Assembly (NCBI RefSeq): GCF_000344615.1
Contig: NZ_KB467824.1
Coordinates: forward strand, 3,352,326 to 3,416,325
DNA: 64,000 bases
DNA from: Janthinobacterium sp. CG3
Lineage (GTDB): Bacteria; Pseudomonadota; Gammaproteobacteria; Burkholderiales; Burkholderiaceae_D
Direction: 5' to 3'
Shown: piece after piece, positions 35,840 to 45,854 of the stretch
Layout: each line of letters begins with the position of its first letter
How positions within the stretch are numbered: the first letter of the stretch is position 1
The notes under the pieces: model-generated
What the model was told of the DNA's origin: nothing
The model's database searches: none
Seen by the model: only the letters and a program-made list of their open reading frames with translations
Position numbers and translations under genes: made by a program

Positions 35840-35984
35840 CGCCTGAACGCACGAATTTGCTGATAGTCGGCAGATAGTTGCTGGAAGAGTCACAGCCTGC
35901 CTTTAAAACCCGCTAAAATTAAGCGCTTTGCGACGCCAGGCCCTCGCCCGGCGCGCGCCGTCATTCGCGTAGAGACCAAACACG

Positions 35985-36923
35985 ATGCTCACATTTCAAC
36001 AAATTATCCTGACGCTGCAATCCTACTGGGACAAACAGGGCTGTGCCCTGCTGCAACCCTACGACATGGAAGTCGGCGCCGGCACCTTCCACACCGGCAC
36101 CTTCCTGCGCGCGATCGGACCGGAGCCTTGGCGCGCCGCCTACGTGCAGCCGTCGCGCCGGCCGAAGGACGGCCGCTACGGCGCCAACCCGAACCGCATG
36201 CAACACTACTACCAGTACCAGGTGGTGTTGAAGCCGGCGCCGGAAAACATCCTCGACCTGTACCTCGGCTCGCTGGCCGCGCTCGGCCTGGACTTGCAGC
36301 AAAACGACGTGCGCTTCGTCGAGGACGACTGGGAAAGCCCGACCCTGGGTGCCTGGGGCCTGGGCTGGGAAGTCTGGTTGAACGGCATGGAAGTGACCCA
36401 GTTCACCTACTTCCAGCAAGTCGGCGGCCTCGACTGCAAGCCGGTGCTGGGCGAAATCACCTACGGCATCGAACGCCTGGCGATGTACCTGCAGGGCGTG
36501 GAAAACGTCTACGACCTGGTCTGGACCGAATGGGAAGAGAACGGCGTGGCCAAGAAGCTGACCTACGGCGACGTCTTCCACCAGAACGAGGTGGAGCAGT
36601 CGACCTACAACTTCGAGCACGCCAACACCGAGCTGTTGTTCGCCCAGTTCGCCAACTACGAGGCCGAGGCCAAGCGCCTGATCGACTTGCAGCTGACCCT
36701 GCCGGCCTACGAGAAAATCATGAAGGCTTCGCACAGCTTCAACATGCTCGACGCCCGCGGCGCCATCTCGGTGACCGAGCGCGCCGCGTATATCGGCCGG
36801 GTGCGCACGCTGTCGCGCCTGGTCGCGCAAGCGTATTACGAGTCGCGCGAGCGCCTCGGCTTCCCGATGCTCGACGCCGCCGACCGCCCCGCCGCGCCAG
36901 CCGCCGCGCCCTGCGCCGCGTAA
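35985..36923 (+). CDS. glyQ: Glycyl-tRNA synthetase alpha subunit
   Basis: The class II catalytic subunit of the bacterial alpha2beta2 glycyl-tRNA synthetase. The 312-residue protein opens [18 protein letters not shown] and has class II motifs ([20 protein letters not shown] in pieces, [22 protein letters not shown]). Length is usual, with a short Ala/Pro tail. glyS follows 31 bases later. A TAAAAT hexamer at 35914-35919 could be its -10 box. Confidence 0.97.
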   Translation: MLTFQQIILTLQSYWDKQGCALLQPYDMEVGAGTFHTGTFLRAIGPEPWRAAYVQPSRRPKDGRYGANPNRMQHYYQYQVVLKPAPENILDLYLGSLAALGLDLQQNDVRFVEDDWESPTLGAWGLGWEVWLNGMEVTQFTYFQQVGGLDCKPVLGEITYGIERLAMYLQGVENVYDLVWTEWEENGVAKKLTYGDVFHQNEVEQSTYNFEHANTELLFAQFANYEAEAKRLIDLQLTLPAYEKIMKASHSFNMLDARGAISVTERAAYIGRVRTLSRLVAQAYYESRERLGFPMLDAADRPAAPAAAPCAA

Positions 36924-36954
36924 GCGCCGCTTCACCGTAACGCACCAAGACACC

Positions 36955-39063
36955 ATGAACCACACACTGCTCATCGAACTGCTGACCGAAGAACTGCCGC
37001 CGAAAGCGCTGGCCAAACTGGGCGCCGCCTTCGCCGCCGGCATTTACAACGGCCTCAAGGCGCGCGACTTCCTCGAAGCCGACAGCGTCGCCACCACCTA
37101 CGCCACGCCGCGCCGCCTGGCCGTGGCCATCACAAACGTGCGCGAAGTCTCGCCCGACAAGGCGATCCGCGAAAAAATCCTGCCGGTCAGCGTGGCGCTC
37201 GACGCCAGCGGCGCCGGCACCGCGCCGCTGGCCAAGAAACTGGCGGCGCTGGGCTTTTCCCACGTCACCGTGGCCGAGCTGGAACGCGCCGCCGACGGCA
37301 AGGCCGACAGCTTCTTCTACACCCACACCGCGCCCGGCAGCGCGCTGGCCAGCGGCCTGCAGGGCGCGCTGGAAGAGTCGGCCGCCAAGCTGCCGATTCC
37401 CAAGCTGATGAGCTATCAGCGCCCCGACGCCAGCACCGTGCAATTCGTCCGCCCGGCGCACAGCCTGTTGGCGCTGCACGGCATCAACGTCGTGCCGCTC
37501 ACGCTGCTGGGCCTGCAAGCGGGCCGCACCACGCTGGGCCACCGCTTCCTGTGCGCCGAGCGCGCCCACGCCGTCAGCATCACCCACGCCGACAACTACG
37601 CCGAGCAGCTGCAAGCCGAAGGCAAGGTCGTCGCCGGCAACGACGCGCGCAAGGACAGCATCCGCGCCCAGCTGCTGGCCAAGGCCGGCGCCGACCTGGT
37701 GTTGATGCCGGAAGCGCTGCTCGACGAAGTGACCGCGCTGGTCGAATGGCCGGTGGTCTACGAGTGCCATTTCGAGGAGGAGTTCCTCGACGTGCCGCAG
37801 GAATGCCTGATCCTGACGATGCAGACCAACCAGAAGTACTTCGCCCTGACCGATAGCGCCGGCAAGCTGCGTTCGCGCTTCCTGATCGTCTCCAACATCG
37901 AGACGGCGACGCCCGAGCACATCGTCGGCGGCAACGAGCGGGTGGTGCGCCCGCGCCTGTCGGACGCCAAGTTCTTCTTCGAGCAAGACAAGAAAAAAAC
38001 CCTGGAGGCGCGCCTGCCGCTGCTGGCCAACGTGGTCTACCACAACAAGCTGGGCAGCCAGGCGCAGCGCATGCAGCGCGTCAAGGCGCTGGCCGGCGCC
38101 ATCGCCGCCAAGCTGGGCTTTGACGTCGGCCTGGCCGAGCGCGGCGCGATGCTGGCCAAGGCCGACCTGCTGACCGACATGGTCGGCGAGTTCCCCGAGC
38201 TGCAGGGCATCATGGGCACCTACTACGCGCGCCACGACGGCGAGCACGACGAGGTGGCGCTGGCCGCCTCCGAGCACTACCAGCCGCGCTTCGCCGGCGA
38301 CGGCCTGCCGGGCAGCGCCACCGGCACCGCCGTGGCGCTGGCCGACAAGCTTGAAACCCTGGTCGGCATTTGGAGCATCGGCCTGCAGCCGACCGGCGAC
38401 AAGGACCCGTTCGCGCTGCGCCGCCACGCCCTGGGCGTGCTGCGCATGCTGCTGGAAAAACGCCTGCCGCTGTCGATCGGCGGCCTGCTGGCCGACGCCG
38501 CGCGGCCCTTCGCCGCGCTGCCCGGCTTCAAGGACCCGGTCGCCGACGTCACCGTCTTCATGCTCGAACGCCTGCGCGGCATCCTGCGCGAGCGCGGCTT
38601 CTCGCCCAACGAGATCGAGGCCGTGGTGGCGCAGAACCCGGACCGCCTGGACGACATCGTGCAGCGCCTGGAGGCGGTGCAAGCCTTCGCCGCGCTGCCG
38701 GAGAGCGCCTCGCTGGCCGCGGCCAACAAGCGCATCACCAACATCCTGAAAAAGAACGAGGAGGCGCTCAGCCAGGTCGCGGCGGCCGGCGTCAACGCCG
38801 CGCTGCTGCGGGACGCGGCCGAGAAGAACCTGGCGGCGGCGCTGCTGCGGGTACAGCCGCAGGTCGACGCGGCGTTCGCCGGCGGCGACTTCGCCGGCAC
38901 GCTGAAGACCCTGGCCCAGCTGCGCGACGACGTCGACGCCTTCTTCAACGACGTCATGGTAATGGCCGAGGACCTGGCGCTGCGCAACAACCGCCTGGCG
39001 CTGCTGTCGTCGCTGCACGGCATGATGAACCGCGTCGCCGACATCTCGAAACTGGCCGCCTGA
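36955..39063 (+). CDS. glyS: Glycyl-tRNA synthetase beta subunit
   Basis: The 702-residue tRNA-binding beta subunit. It begins [15 protein letters not shown] and includes the conserved [28 protein letters not shown], an HD-domain-like stretch, [33 protein letters not shown] and a C-terminal DALR-type anticodon-binding domain. It is complete and overlaps the first possible gmhB ATG by one base. Confidence 0.97.
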   Translation: MNHTLLIELLTEELPPKALAKLGAAFAAGIYNGLKARDFLEADSVATTYATPRRLAVAITNVREVSPDKAIREKILPVSVALDASGAGTAPLAKKLAALGFSHVTVAELERAADGKADSFFYTHTAPGSALASGLQGALEESAAKLPIPKLMSYQRPDASTVQFVRPAHSLLALHGINVVPLTLLGLQAGRTTLGHRFLCAERAHAVSITHADNYAEQLQAEGKVVAGNDARKDSIRAQLLAKAGADLVLMPEALLDEVTALVEWPVVYECHFEEEFLDVPQECLILTMQTNQKYFALTDSAGKLRSRFLIVSNIETATPEHIVGGNERVVRPRLSDAKFFFEQDKKKTLEARLPLLANVVYHNKLGSQAQRMQRVKALAGAIAAKLGFDVGLAERGAMLAKADLLTDMVGEFPELQGIMGTYYARHDGEHDEVALAASEHYQPRFAGDGLPGSATGTAVALADKLETLVGIWSIGLQPTGDKDPFALRRHALGVLRMLLEKRLPLSIGGLLADAARPFAALPGFKDPVADVTVFMLERLRGILRERGFSPNEIEAVVAQNPDRLDDIVQRLEAVQAFAALPESASLAAANKRITNILKKNEEALSQVAAAGVNAALLRDAAEKNLAAALLRVQPQVDAAFAGGDFAGTLKTLAQLRDDVDAFFNDVMVMAEDLALRNNRLALLSSLHGMMNRVADISKLAA

Positions 39064-39077
39064 TGGGAGCACCGGCG

Positions 39078-39650
39078 ATGAAACTGATCATCCTTGACCG
39101 CGACGGCGTCATCAACCACGACTCGCCGGACTTCATCAAATCGCCGGCCGAATGGCTGCCCATCGCCGGCTCGCTGGAGGCGATCGCGCGCCTGAACCAG
39201 GCCGGCTACCGCGTCGTGGTGGCGTCCAACCAGTCCGGCATCGCGCGCGAGTTCTTCGACATGACGATCCTCAACGCGATTCACCAGAAGATGCACGCGC
39301 TGGCGCAGCAGGTCGGCGCCAACATCGACGCGATCTTCTTCTGCCCGCACGCGGCGGTCGACGGCTGCGACTGCCGCAAGCCCAAGCCCGGCATGTTCGA
39401 TGAAATTTCGCAGCGCTACAAGACCACGCTGAAAGGCGTGCCGACCGTGGGCGACTCGCTGCGCGACCTGCAGGCCGGCTTCAAGAGCGGCTGCGCGCCC
39501 TACCTGGTTTTGACCGGCAAGGGCGAGAAAACCCACGCCGACGGCGGCCTGCCGCCCGGCACCCTGGTCTTCCCCGACTTGGCGGGGATGGTCGGCCACC
39601 TGTTGAAAACGGCGCCGGCGGCGCCCCCGAACACCGCCCTTAGCACTTAA
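39078..39650 (+). CDS. gmhB: D-glycero-D-manno-heptose 1,7-bisphosphate 7-phosphatase GmhB
   Basis: A 190-residue HAD phosphatase of ADP-heptose synthesis for the LPS inner core. The nucleophile motif is ILDRDGVIN, motif II ASNQSG, the zinc-binding loop is CPHAAVDGCDCRKPKPG, and motif IV lies in VGDSLRDLQAG. The ATG at 39078 has GGGAG eight bases upstream and is preferred over the overlapping ATG at 39063. It precedes an acyltransferase in the usual betaproteobacterial order. Confidence 0.95.
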   Translation: MKLIILDRDGVINHDSPDFIKSPAEWLPIAGSLEAIARLNQAGYRVVVASNQSGIAREFFDMTILNAIHQKMHALAQQVGANIDAIFFCPHAAVDGCDCRKPKPGMFDEISQRYKTTLKGVPTVGDSLRDLQAGFKSGCAPYLVLTGKGEKTHADGGLPPGTLVFPDLAGMVGHLLKTAPAAPPNTALST

Positions 39651-39663
39651 TCTGGAGCCCGCA

Positions 39664-40404
39664 TTGCGTAATACTTCCCTGTTTCTGCGTTCCCTGCTGT
39701 TCATGGTCATCATGATCGTCGCCACCATCGTCTGGGCCTGCGTGTGCTTTTTCGCCGCGCCGCTGTCGTACAACAAGCGCTACTGGGTGACCTCGCGCTG
39801 GAACGTCTTCATCCTGTGGTGCGCCAAGGTCATCTGCGGCATCCGCTACCAGGTCAAGGGCGCCGACAACTTCCCCGACGCGCCGGCCATCGTGCTCTCG
39901 AAGCACCAGTCGGCCTGGGAAACCATCTTCCTGCTGCCCAGCCTGCCGCGCCCGCTGGTCTACGTGTTCAAGAAGGAAATCCTGTACATCCCCTTCTTCG
40001 GCTGGGCCATGGCGCTGCTGCGCATGATCCCGATCGACCGCAAACAGGGCAAGAACGCCTTCAAGAACGTGGTCGCGCACGGCAAACGCCGCCTGGCGGA
40101 CGGCCAATGGATTATCATGTTCCCTGAAGGCACGCGCATTCCGGTCGGACAGAAGGGCAAATACAAAAGCGGCGGCACCCGGCTGGCGATCGACACCGGC
40201 GCCGTGGTGGTGCCGATTGCGCACAACTCGGGCGAATGCTGGCCCAAGCAATCGTTTTTGAAGCGGCCGGGCTTGATCACGGTCTCGATAGGCAAACCGA
40301 TTTCGCCGGAAGGCCACACGCCGGACAGCATGATGCAACAGGTGGAAAATTGGATAGAATCAGAAATGCGCGTCATTTCGCCTCACGCCTACAGCGCTGG
40401 CTAG
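39664..40404 (+). CDS. 1-acyl-sn-glycerol-3-phosphate acyltransferase (PlsC family)
   Basis: A 246-residue membrane acyltransferase: N-terminal helix (LLFMVIMIVATIVWACVCFF), block I SKHQSAWETI (HX4E instead of the common HX4D), block III FPEGTRIP. It makes phosphatidic acid from lysophosphatidic acid. The start is TTG (GGAG upstream), 13 bases after gmhB. A second PlsC-like gene is at 50257, so the two may differ in substrate. Confidence 0.92.
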   Translation: MRNTSLFLRSLLFMVIMIVATIVWACVCFFAAPLSYNKRYWVTSRWNVFILWCAKVICGIRYQVKGADNFPDAPAIVLSKHQSAWETIFLLPSLPRPLVYVFKKEILYIPFFGWAMALLRMIPIDRKQGKNAFKNVVAHGKRRLADGQWIIMFPEGTRIPVGQKGKYKSGGTRLAIDTGAVVVPIAHNSGECWPKQSFLKRPGLITVSIGKPISPEGHTPDSMMQQVENWIESEMRVISPHAYSAG

Positions 40405-40448
40405 ACGGCATCGGCGCGACGATCCAGGAACCGACACTGCGACAGCAA

Positions 40449-41360
40449 ATGAAGTCACTCGAGGTCAACGGTCAGCAACTGGATTTGTTCGCGCAGGACG
40501 CCCCGGCCGCCGCCAAGGCGCCGGGCGCGCCGTCATCGGCGCCGCCAGCACCGCCATCGACGCCACCGTCGCTGCTATGGAGCGCGCCGCCGCCGGCCGC
40601 CCTGCCCTCGCCGCCGCGCGCGCCCGACGCGCCGCCGCTACGCCAGCTGCAACTGGGCCAGCACAGCATCGAATACGAATTGCGCCGCTCGACGCGGCGC
40701 TCGATCGGCTTCATGATCGACGACGACGGCCTGCGCGTGACCGCGCCCAAGCGCATCACGCTGGCCGAAATCGACAACGCCATCCGCGCCAAGCAGGGCT
40801 GGATTTTGTCCAAGCTGCACGAACGGCGCGAACGCCGCGCCCAGCGCCTGCAACGCCCGCCGGTGGTGTGGACGGACGGCGCCGCGCTGCCCTACCTGGG
40901 CGGCTCCATCACGCTGCGCCTGCATTACGCGGCGCGCCACCGCGCCAGCATCAACCGCGACTCGGGCGAGCTGCACGTCTGGGTCCCGCCGGCCGGCACC
41001 GAACAACAATTGAAGGAGAAGGTTCGCGCCTGGCTGCAGGACGAGGCCAGGCGCTTGTTCGCCGAGCGGCTCGACGTCTACGCCGCCAAGCTGGGCGTGA
41101 GCTTCCACTCGTTCGCGCTGTCGTCGGCCGGCACGCGCTGGGGCTCGTGCACGGTGCAGCGCAAAATCCGCCTGAACTGGCGCCTGATCCACTTCGCGCT
41201 GCCGCTGGTCGACTACGTCGTCGCGCACGAGCTGGCGCACCTGCTGGAAATGAACCATAGCGCGCGCTTCTGGGCCACCGTCGAATCGGTCTACCCGGAC
41301 TACGACGGCGCCAAGCAGGCGCTGCGCAAACGCTCGCAGGAACTGCCGGCGCTGTGGTAG
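40449..41360 (+). CDS. YgjP-like (DUF45, M48-type) metallopeptidase
   Basis: A 303-residue protein. A Pro/Ala-rich N-terminus (about 15-65) precedes the DUF45 domain (YELRRSTRRSIGFMIDDDGL in pieces) and the zinc site HELAHLLEMNHSARFW near 260-275. RWGSCTVQRKIRLNWRLI is also typical. The family (YgjP/WLM) contains likely proteases of unknown substrates. The start ATG is 44 bases after the acyltransferase stop. Confidence 0.9.
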   Translation: MKSLEVNGQQLDLFAQDAPAAAKAPGAPSSAPPAPPSTPPSLLWSAPPPAALPSPPRAPDAPPLRQLQLGQHSIEYELRRSTRRSIGFMIDDDGLRVTAPKRITLAEIDNAIRAKQGWILSKLHERRERRAQRLQRPPVVWTDGAALPYLGGSITLRLHYAARHRASINRDSGELHVWVPPAGTEQQLKEKVRAWLQDEARRLFAERLDVYAAKLGVSFHSFALSSAGTRWGSCTVQRKIRLNWRLIHFALPLVDYVVAHELAHLLEMNHSARFWATVESVYPDYDGAKQALRKRSQELPALW

Positions 41361-41396
41361 CGCACCGCCCGGTTAGCGCGATTGTCGTCGGTCGGC

Positions 41397-42677
41397 TTAC
41401 GCCAGCAGCGGCCGCAGCAGCGCCAGCGTGCGCGCGGTGGCGCCGCGGTGCCGGCCGGCGAAGGCCAGCGCGCTGGCGCCCATCGCGGCGCGGCGGGCCT
41501 CGTCTCGCAGCAGGGCGCCGGCCTGGCGCAGCAGCGCGTCGGCGTCGGCCGCCAGTTCGGCGGCGCCGGCCTCGATGGCGTCCTGCGTCACCAGCGCGAA
41601 GTTGAAGGTGTGCGGCCCGGTCAGCACCGGCTTGCCCAGCGCGCAGGCCTCGATCAGATTCTGCCCGCCCAGCGGCAGCAGGCTGCCGCCGACGAAGGCG
41701 CAGTCGCAGGCGGCGTAATAGGCGAACATTTCACCCATCGAGTCGCCCAGCAGCACCTGCACGCCGGCCGCCAGCGCGGCGCCGTCGGGCGCCAGTTGCG
41801 TGCGCCGGCGCAGCGCCAGGCCGTGCCCGTCGACCAGCGCGGCGACCTCGTCGAAGCGTTGCGGGTGGCGCGGCACGATCACCAGCAGCAGCTCGGGCGG
41901 CAGCGCGGCGCGGCGGTAGGCGTCCAGGATCAGCGCCTCCTCGCCGTCGCGCGTGCTGGCGCACAGCAGCACCGGACGGGCGCCGATCTGGCCGCGCAGG
42001 CGCGCGCCGGCGGCCAGCGCCGCGGGCGCCGGCGCGACGTCGAATTTGATGCTGCCGGTGACGGCGACCCGCGCCACGCCCAGCTCGCGCACGCGGGCGG
42101 CGTCGGCCTCGGTCTGCGCCGCCACCAGGCTGATGCCGCGCGCGGCGTCCAGCAGCAGGCGGCCGAAGCGGCGCGCCTTGCCCAGCGAGCGCTGCGACAG
42201 GCGCGCGTTGACCAGCGCCACCGGCACGCCGCGCCGGCCGCACTGGGCGATCAGGTTCGGCCACACCTCGGTTTCCATCAAAATGCACAGGCGCGGCTCG
42301 AAACGGGCGATGAAGCGCGCCACCATGCCGCCGGTGTCGTAGGGCAGATAGGATTGCAGCAGGCGCGCGCCGTGCCGGGCGAACAGCGCGCGCCCGGCGG
42401 CGCGCCCGGTCGGGGTCATATGGGTCAGCACGATGCGGCACTCGGGCCAGGCCGCCAGCAGGGCGTCCACCAGCGGCTCGGCGGCGCGGGTCTCGCCGAC
42501 CGAAACGGCGTGCAGCCAGACGGTCATCGGCGCGGCGCCCGGCGGACGCCGGCCGTAGCAGCCGAGCCGCTCGGCCCAGTGCAGGCGGTAGCCGGGTTCC
42601 CGGCGCCCGCGCAGCCACAGCCGCGCCAACACCAGCGGCAGCGCCAACCACCACATCAGGGAATAGAAGCGTAACAC
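41397..42677 (-). CDS. waaA: 3-deoxy-D-manno-octulosonic acid transferase WaaA (KdtA)
   Basis: The CMP-Kdo:lipid A transferase of the LPS inner core, a GT30 enzyme of the cytoplasmic membrane. The 426-residue protein has the N-terminal anchor (YSLMWWLALPLVLARLW), WLHAVSVGETRAAEPLV, ETEVWPNLIAQC with the catalytic glutamate, and GGSLLPLGGQNLIE. The start is GTG at 42677, overlapping the waaC stop (TAGTG); the length then matches E. coli (425). It is the last gene of the phosphohexomutase-waaC-waaA operon. Confidence 0.96.
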   Translation of the reverse strand: MLRFYSLMWWLALPLVLARLWLRGRREPGYRLHWAERLGCYGRRPPGAAPMTVWLHAVSVGETRAAEPLVDALLAAWPECRIVLTHMTPTGRAAGRALFARHGARLLQSYLPYDTGGMVARFIARFEPRLCILMETEVWPNLIAQCGRRGVPVALVNARLSQRSLGKARRFGRLLLDAARGISLVAAQTEADAARVRELGVARVAVTGSIKFDVAPAPAALAAGARLRGQIGARPVLLCASTRDGEEALILDAYRRAALPPELLLVIVPRHPQRFDEVAALVDGHGLALRRRTQLAPDGAALAAGVQVLLGDSMGEMFAYYAACDCAFVGGSLLPLGGQNLIEACALGKPVLTGPHTFNFALVTQDAIEAGAAELAADADALLRQAGALLRDEARRAAMGASALAFAGRHRGATARTLALLRPLLA

Positions 42678-43702
42678 TATGGCGTCGGCAAACTCTGGGC
42701 CAGCAAGCTCTTGGCCGCGGCCAGCACTTGCGCCACGCCCGGCGGCGCGCCGCGGTCGCCCAGGTTGATGATCATCGGCGACCAGTTGCCCTCGGTTTTC
42801 CAGCGCGGCGAATCGCAGTACAGTTCCACCGTCGGGCGCGTGAACGCCGCGGCGATGTGGGTCAGGCCGGTGTCGACGCCGACCGCCAGCGCGGCGTGGC
42901 GCGCCAGCGTGACGGCGTCGGCCATCGACAGCTTCGGCAGCACGCGCGCGTTCGGCAGCGCCGCCGCCAGCAGTTCGGCCTCGGCCAGCTCGGCGGCCGA
43001 ACCCCAGGGCAGCAGGATCGGCATCGGCGCCAGTTGCGCGCCCAGGGCTATCCAGTTTTGCGCCGCCCATTTCTTGGCGTCGCGCGCGGTGCCGTGGAAA
43101 TACACCGCGTACGGTTGCGCCGGCATCCAATCCGGCCGCGGTTCCGGCCGGGGCGCGTCGGGCAGGCCGAAATCGGCCGGCGTGTCGACCTGGTAGCCGA
43201 GCGCGGCGCCGGCCACCAGGCGGCCGCGCGCCACCGCGTGGGTGCGCGGATCGAGCGCGATGCTCTTGCTGTGGAACAGGCGCGAGATGCCTTCGTAGCC
43301 CGAGCCTTCGCTGCCGTTGGCCAGGCCGACCTTGTGCCCGCCCGGCGCCAGCCGCGCCGCGCCCATGACGACGCCGGTCTTCAAGAGGCCCTGGGTGTCG
43401 AACACGTAGTCGTAGCGTTTTTCACGCAGGGTCTTGAAGAAGGCGCCGATTTCGGCCCGGGTGGCTTTGCTGCCCAGGCTTTTGCGCCAGCGCCGCAGCG
43501 CGAACGGCAGGATCGTGCCGACCCGGCCGTTCAGCCGCACCAGGCTGGTATAAGCCTCCTCGACGACCCAGTCGATACGGGCGTCGGGGAAGTGGCGGGC
43601 GATGTCGGCCACCATCGGCAGGTTGTGCAGCACATCGCCCATCGAGGAGACGCGCACCAGCAGGATGTTCAACGGCTTGGCCGAGCCGGCAGGCGCCCCC
43701 AT
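42677..43702 (-). CDS. waaC: LPS heptosyltransferase I WaaC
   Basis: A 341-residue GT9 enzyme that adds the first L-glycero-D-manno-heptose to Kdo2-lipid A. The N-terminus NILLVRVSSMGDVLHNLPMV is diagnostic of heptosyltransferases; the C-terminal sugar-nucleotide region has VGVDTGLTHIAAAF and PTVELY. It starts five bases after the phosphohexomutase stop and overlaps waaA. Confidence 0.95.
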   Translation of the reverse strand: MGAPAGSAKPLNILLVRVSSMGDVLHNLPMVADIARHFPDARIDWVVEEAYTSLVRLNGRVGTILPFALRRWRKSLGSKATRAEIGAFFKTLREKRYDYVFDTQGLLKTGVVMGAARLAPGGHKVGLANGSEGSGYEGISRLFHSKSIALDPRTHAVARGRLVAGAALGYQVDTPADFGLPDAPRPEPRPDWMPAQPYAVYFHGTARDAKKWAAQNWIALGAQLAPMPILLPWGSAAELAEAELLAAALPNARVLPKLSMADAVTLARHAALAVGVDTGLTHIAAAFTRPTVELYCDSPRWKTEGNWSPMIINLGDRGAPPGVAQVLAAAKSLLAQSLPTP

Positions 43703-43707
43703 TCGAC

Positions 43708-45102
43708 TTAAAAGGGCAGTTGCGCGTCGGGCTTGGCGGCCAGGATGACGCTCTTGAACTGCGCCTGGATGCGCGCCAGCGCGGCCGGCGTTTCAGCCTC
43801 GAAGCGCATCACGATCACCGGCGTGGTGTTCGACGAACGCGCCAGGCCGAAGCCGTCGGCGTACTCGACGCGCAGGCCGTCGATGGTGATGATCTGCTGG
43901 TGGCCGGGGAACTCGGCGTTGGCGTGCAACTGCTCCATCAGCGCGACGTTCTCGCCCTCCTTCAACTCCAGGTGCAGCTCGGGCGTGCTGTCGGACTGCG
44001 GCAGGCTGTTGAGCAGCGCCGACGGGTCGCTTTCGCGCGTCAGGATTTCCAGCAGGCGGGCGCCGGCGTACATGCCGTCGTCGAAGCCGTACCAGCGGTC
44101 CTTGAAGAAGATGTGGCCGCTCATTTCGCCGCCCAGCGGGGCGCCGGTTTCGCGCAGCTTGGCCTTGACCAGCGAGTGGCCGGTCTTGTACATCAGCGGC
44201 CGGCCGCCGTGCTTGGCGATATACGGCGCCAGGTGGCGCGTGCATTTGACGTCGTACAAGATCTGCTCACCAGGATGGCGCGTCAGCACGTCGGCGGCGA
44301 ACAACATCATTTGCCGGTCCGGGTAGATGATCTGGCCGTCCTTGGTGACGACGCCGAGGCGGTCGCCGTCGCCGTCGAAGGCGATGCCGATCTCGGCGTC
44401 GGAGTCGCGCAGGCAGCGGATCAGGTCTTGCAAATTCTCCGGATGGGCCGGGTCGGGATGGTGGTTCGGGAAGGTGCCGTCGACTTCGCAGAACAGCTCG
44501 ATCACTTCGCAACCCATGCCGCGGAACAGGTCGCCGGCGAAGGCGCCGGCGACGCCGTTGCCGCAGTCCACCGCGATCTTGATCGGGCGCGCCAGCTTGA
44601 CGTCGCCGAGGATGCGTTCAAGGTAGGCGGCGCGGATGTCATGGGTCGAGTAGGCGCCGGTCTTGCCGGCGTCGGCGGCGCCGGCGTCGGCCTGGTGCGC
44701 AACGATGCCGTGGTACAGCGCCTGGATCGTCTCGCCGTGGATCGCCTCGCCCGCCAACACCATTTTAAAGCCGTTGTAGTCGGGCGGGTTGTGGCTGCCG
44801 GTGACCATGATGCCGGACTGGGTGTCGAGCACGTTGGTGCCGTAGTAGACCATCGGCGTGGCCACCACGCCCAGGTCGATCACGTCGACGCCGGCCGCCT
44901 GCAAACCCTGGGCCAGCGCGGCGATCAGTTCGGGTCCGGACAAGCGGCCGTCGCGGCCGATGACGACGCGGCTCTGGCCCTTGGCCAGCGCGGCCCGGCC
45001 GAAGGCGCGGCCGATCTGCCGCGCCACATCGGCATCGAGGGTTTTGCCGATGATGCCGCGAATATCGTAAGCTTTAAAGATTGTTTTCGACAGGGAGACC
45101 AT
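43708..45102 (-). CDS. Phosphomannomutase/phosphoglucomutase (AlgC type)
   Basis: A 464-residue alpha-D-phosphohexomutase, which interconverts hexose 1- and 6-phosphates and feeds LPS and exopolysaccharide precursors such as dTDP-rhamnose. It opens SLSKTIFKAYDIRGIIG, has the phosphoserine at S103 (VTGSHNPPDYNG), the metal loop FDGDGDRLGVV and the sugar-binding loop GGEMSGH, and the phosphate loop RSSNTTPVIVMRF. The start at 45102 fits the AlgC N-terminus; an upstream in-frame ATG at 45135 has no support. It heads the waaC-waaA operon. Confidence 0.94.
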   Translation of the reverse strand: MVSLSKTIFKAYDIRGIIGKTLDADVARQIGRAFGRAALAKGQSRVVIGRDGRLSGPELIAALAQGLQAAGVDVIDLGVVATPMVYYGTNVLDTQSGIMVTGSHNPPDYNGFKMVLAGEAIHGETIQALYHGIVAHQADAGAADAGKTGAYSTHDIRAAYLERILGDVKLARPIKIAVDCGNGVAGAFAGDLFRGMGCEVIELFCEVDGTFPNHHPDPAHPENLQDLIRCLRDSDAEIGIAFDGDGDRLGVVTKDGQIIYPDRQMMLFAADVLTRHPGEQILYDVKCTRHLAPYIAKHGGRPLMYKTGHSLVKAKLRETGAPLGGEMSGHIFFKDRWYGFDDGMYAGARLLEILTRESDPSALLNSLPQSDSTPELHLELKEGENVALMEQLHANAEFPGHQQIITIDGLRVEYADGFGLARSSNTTPVIVMRFEAETPAALARIQAQFKSVILAAKPDAQLPF

Positions 45103-45271
45103 AGTATTTTCAAAACGCGCGAAGCCGCGCGCCATGCCAAACCGGCCGGCGCCGCGGTATCGCCAAACATCAACGGGAAGGCCCGGGCGGCGTCAAACGA
45201 CGTCCGCCGCGGCACCAAGGGCGGCTCGCCGAACCGGACTGCGGTTCCGCGCGCCGTGGAAGTATACCGAA

Positions 45272-45580
45272 TTATACCCGCAGCAGATCGATCGATTTGC
45301 CGGAATCGGTCCATTGCTTCACCCATTTCGGCTGGCGGCCGCGGCCGGTCCACTGCTGCGACTCGTCGTCGGGGTGGCGGTAACGCACCGCCACGCTGCC
45401 GGTCTTGGCGCGCACGCCGCTGGCGACCAACTCTTTCAAGGGAATGCCGACGCTCTGGGCGATCGCCAGAATTTGCTCGCGCGCCTTGGCGATATCGCGG
45501 TGCTCGCGCTTTTTCATTTCCTGCTTGATTTTGTCCTGAAGGTTGCGCAGCTCGGGCGCCGACATATTCGATAAATCCAT
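45272..45580 (-). CDS. H-NS family histone-like protein
   Basis: A 102-residue nucleoid protein of the H-NS/MvaT-unrelated betaproteobacterial type (BpH3/H-NS histone family). An N-terminal coiled coil (about 5-40, LRNLQDKIKQEMKKREHRD in pieces) mediates oligomerisation. The C-terminal domain has YRHPDDESQQWTGRGRQPKWV in pieces, with the minor-groove-binding TGRGRQPKW at 78-86. Such proteins silence AT-rich, often transferred DNA. AGGAATCACG precedes the ATG. It is monocistronic between the rfb operon and the phosphohexomutase operon. Confidence 0.94.
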   Translation of the reverse strand: MDLSNMSAPELRNLQDKIKQEMKKREHRDIAKAREQILAIAQSVGIPLKELVASGVRAKTGSVAVRYRHPDDESQQWTGRGRQPKWVKQWTDSGKSIDLLRV

Positions 45581-45795
45581 CGTGATTCCTTTTGTACGAG
45601 TTATAGGCATAAAACCTTAGCGGTGAGCGGAATATACTACATTATCAGGACAACACCGGTTCTTCTTATCCGAAGCGCATCCTATACGCGATCGGATCGG
45701 ATTATGCCGGCATCGCGGCATATATTCGCGCGCTATGGCGCCGCTATGCCGCCGCGGCGATAAGCGCGGTTGAAATAAATATTATTTATCGGCAA

Positions 45796-45826
45796 TAAGA
45801 ACCGGGGGGGGCGACGCCCGGTTTCT
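45796..45826 (-). terminator. GC hairpin downstream of rfbD, with a G8 run
   Basis: AACCGGG and CCCGGTT flank an eight-base G run (45804-45811); on the minus strand the stem is followed by TTCTTATT. It lies 29 bases after the rfbD stop and probably ends the rfb operon. The flanking 45640-45795 is A/T-rich with no gene. Confidence 0.55.
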
Positions 45827-45854
45827 CTTCATCCTTGCCGTTCCGCGCCGCCGC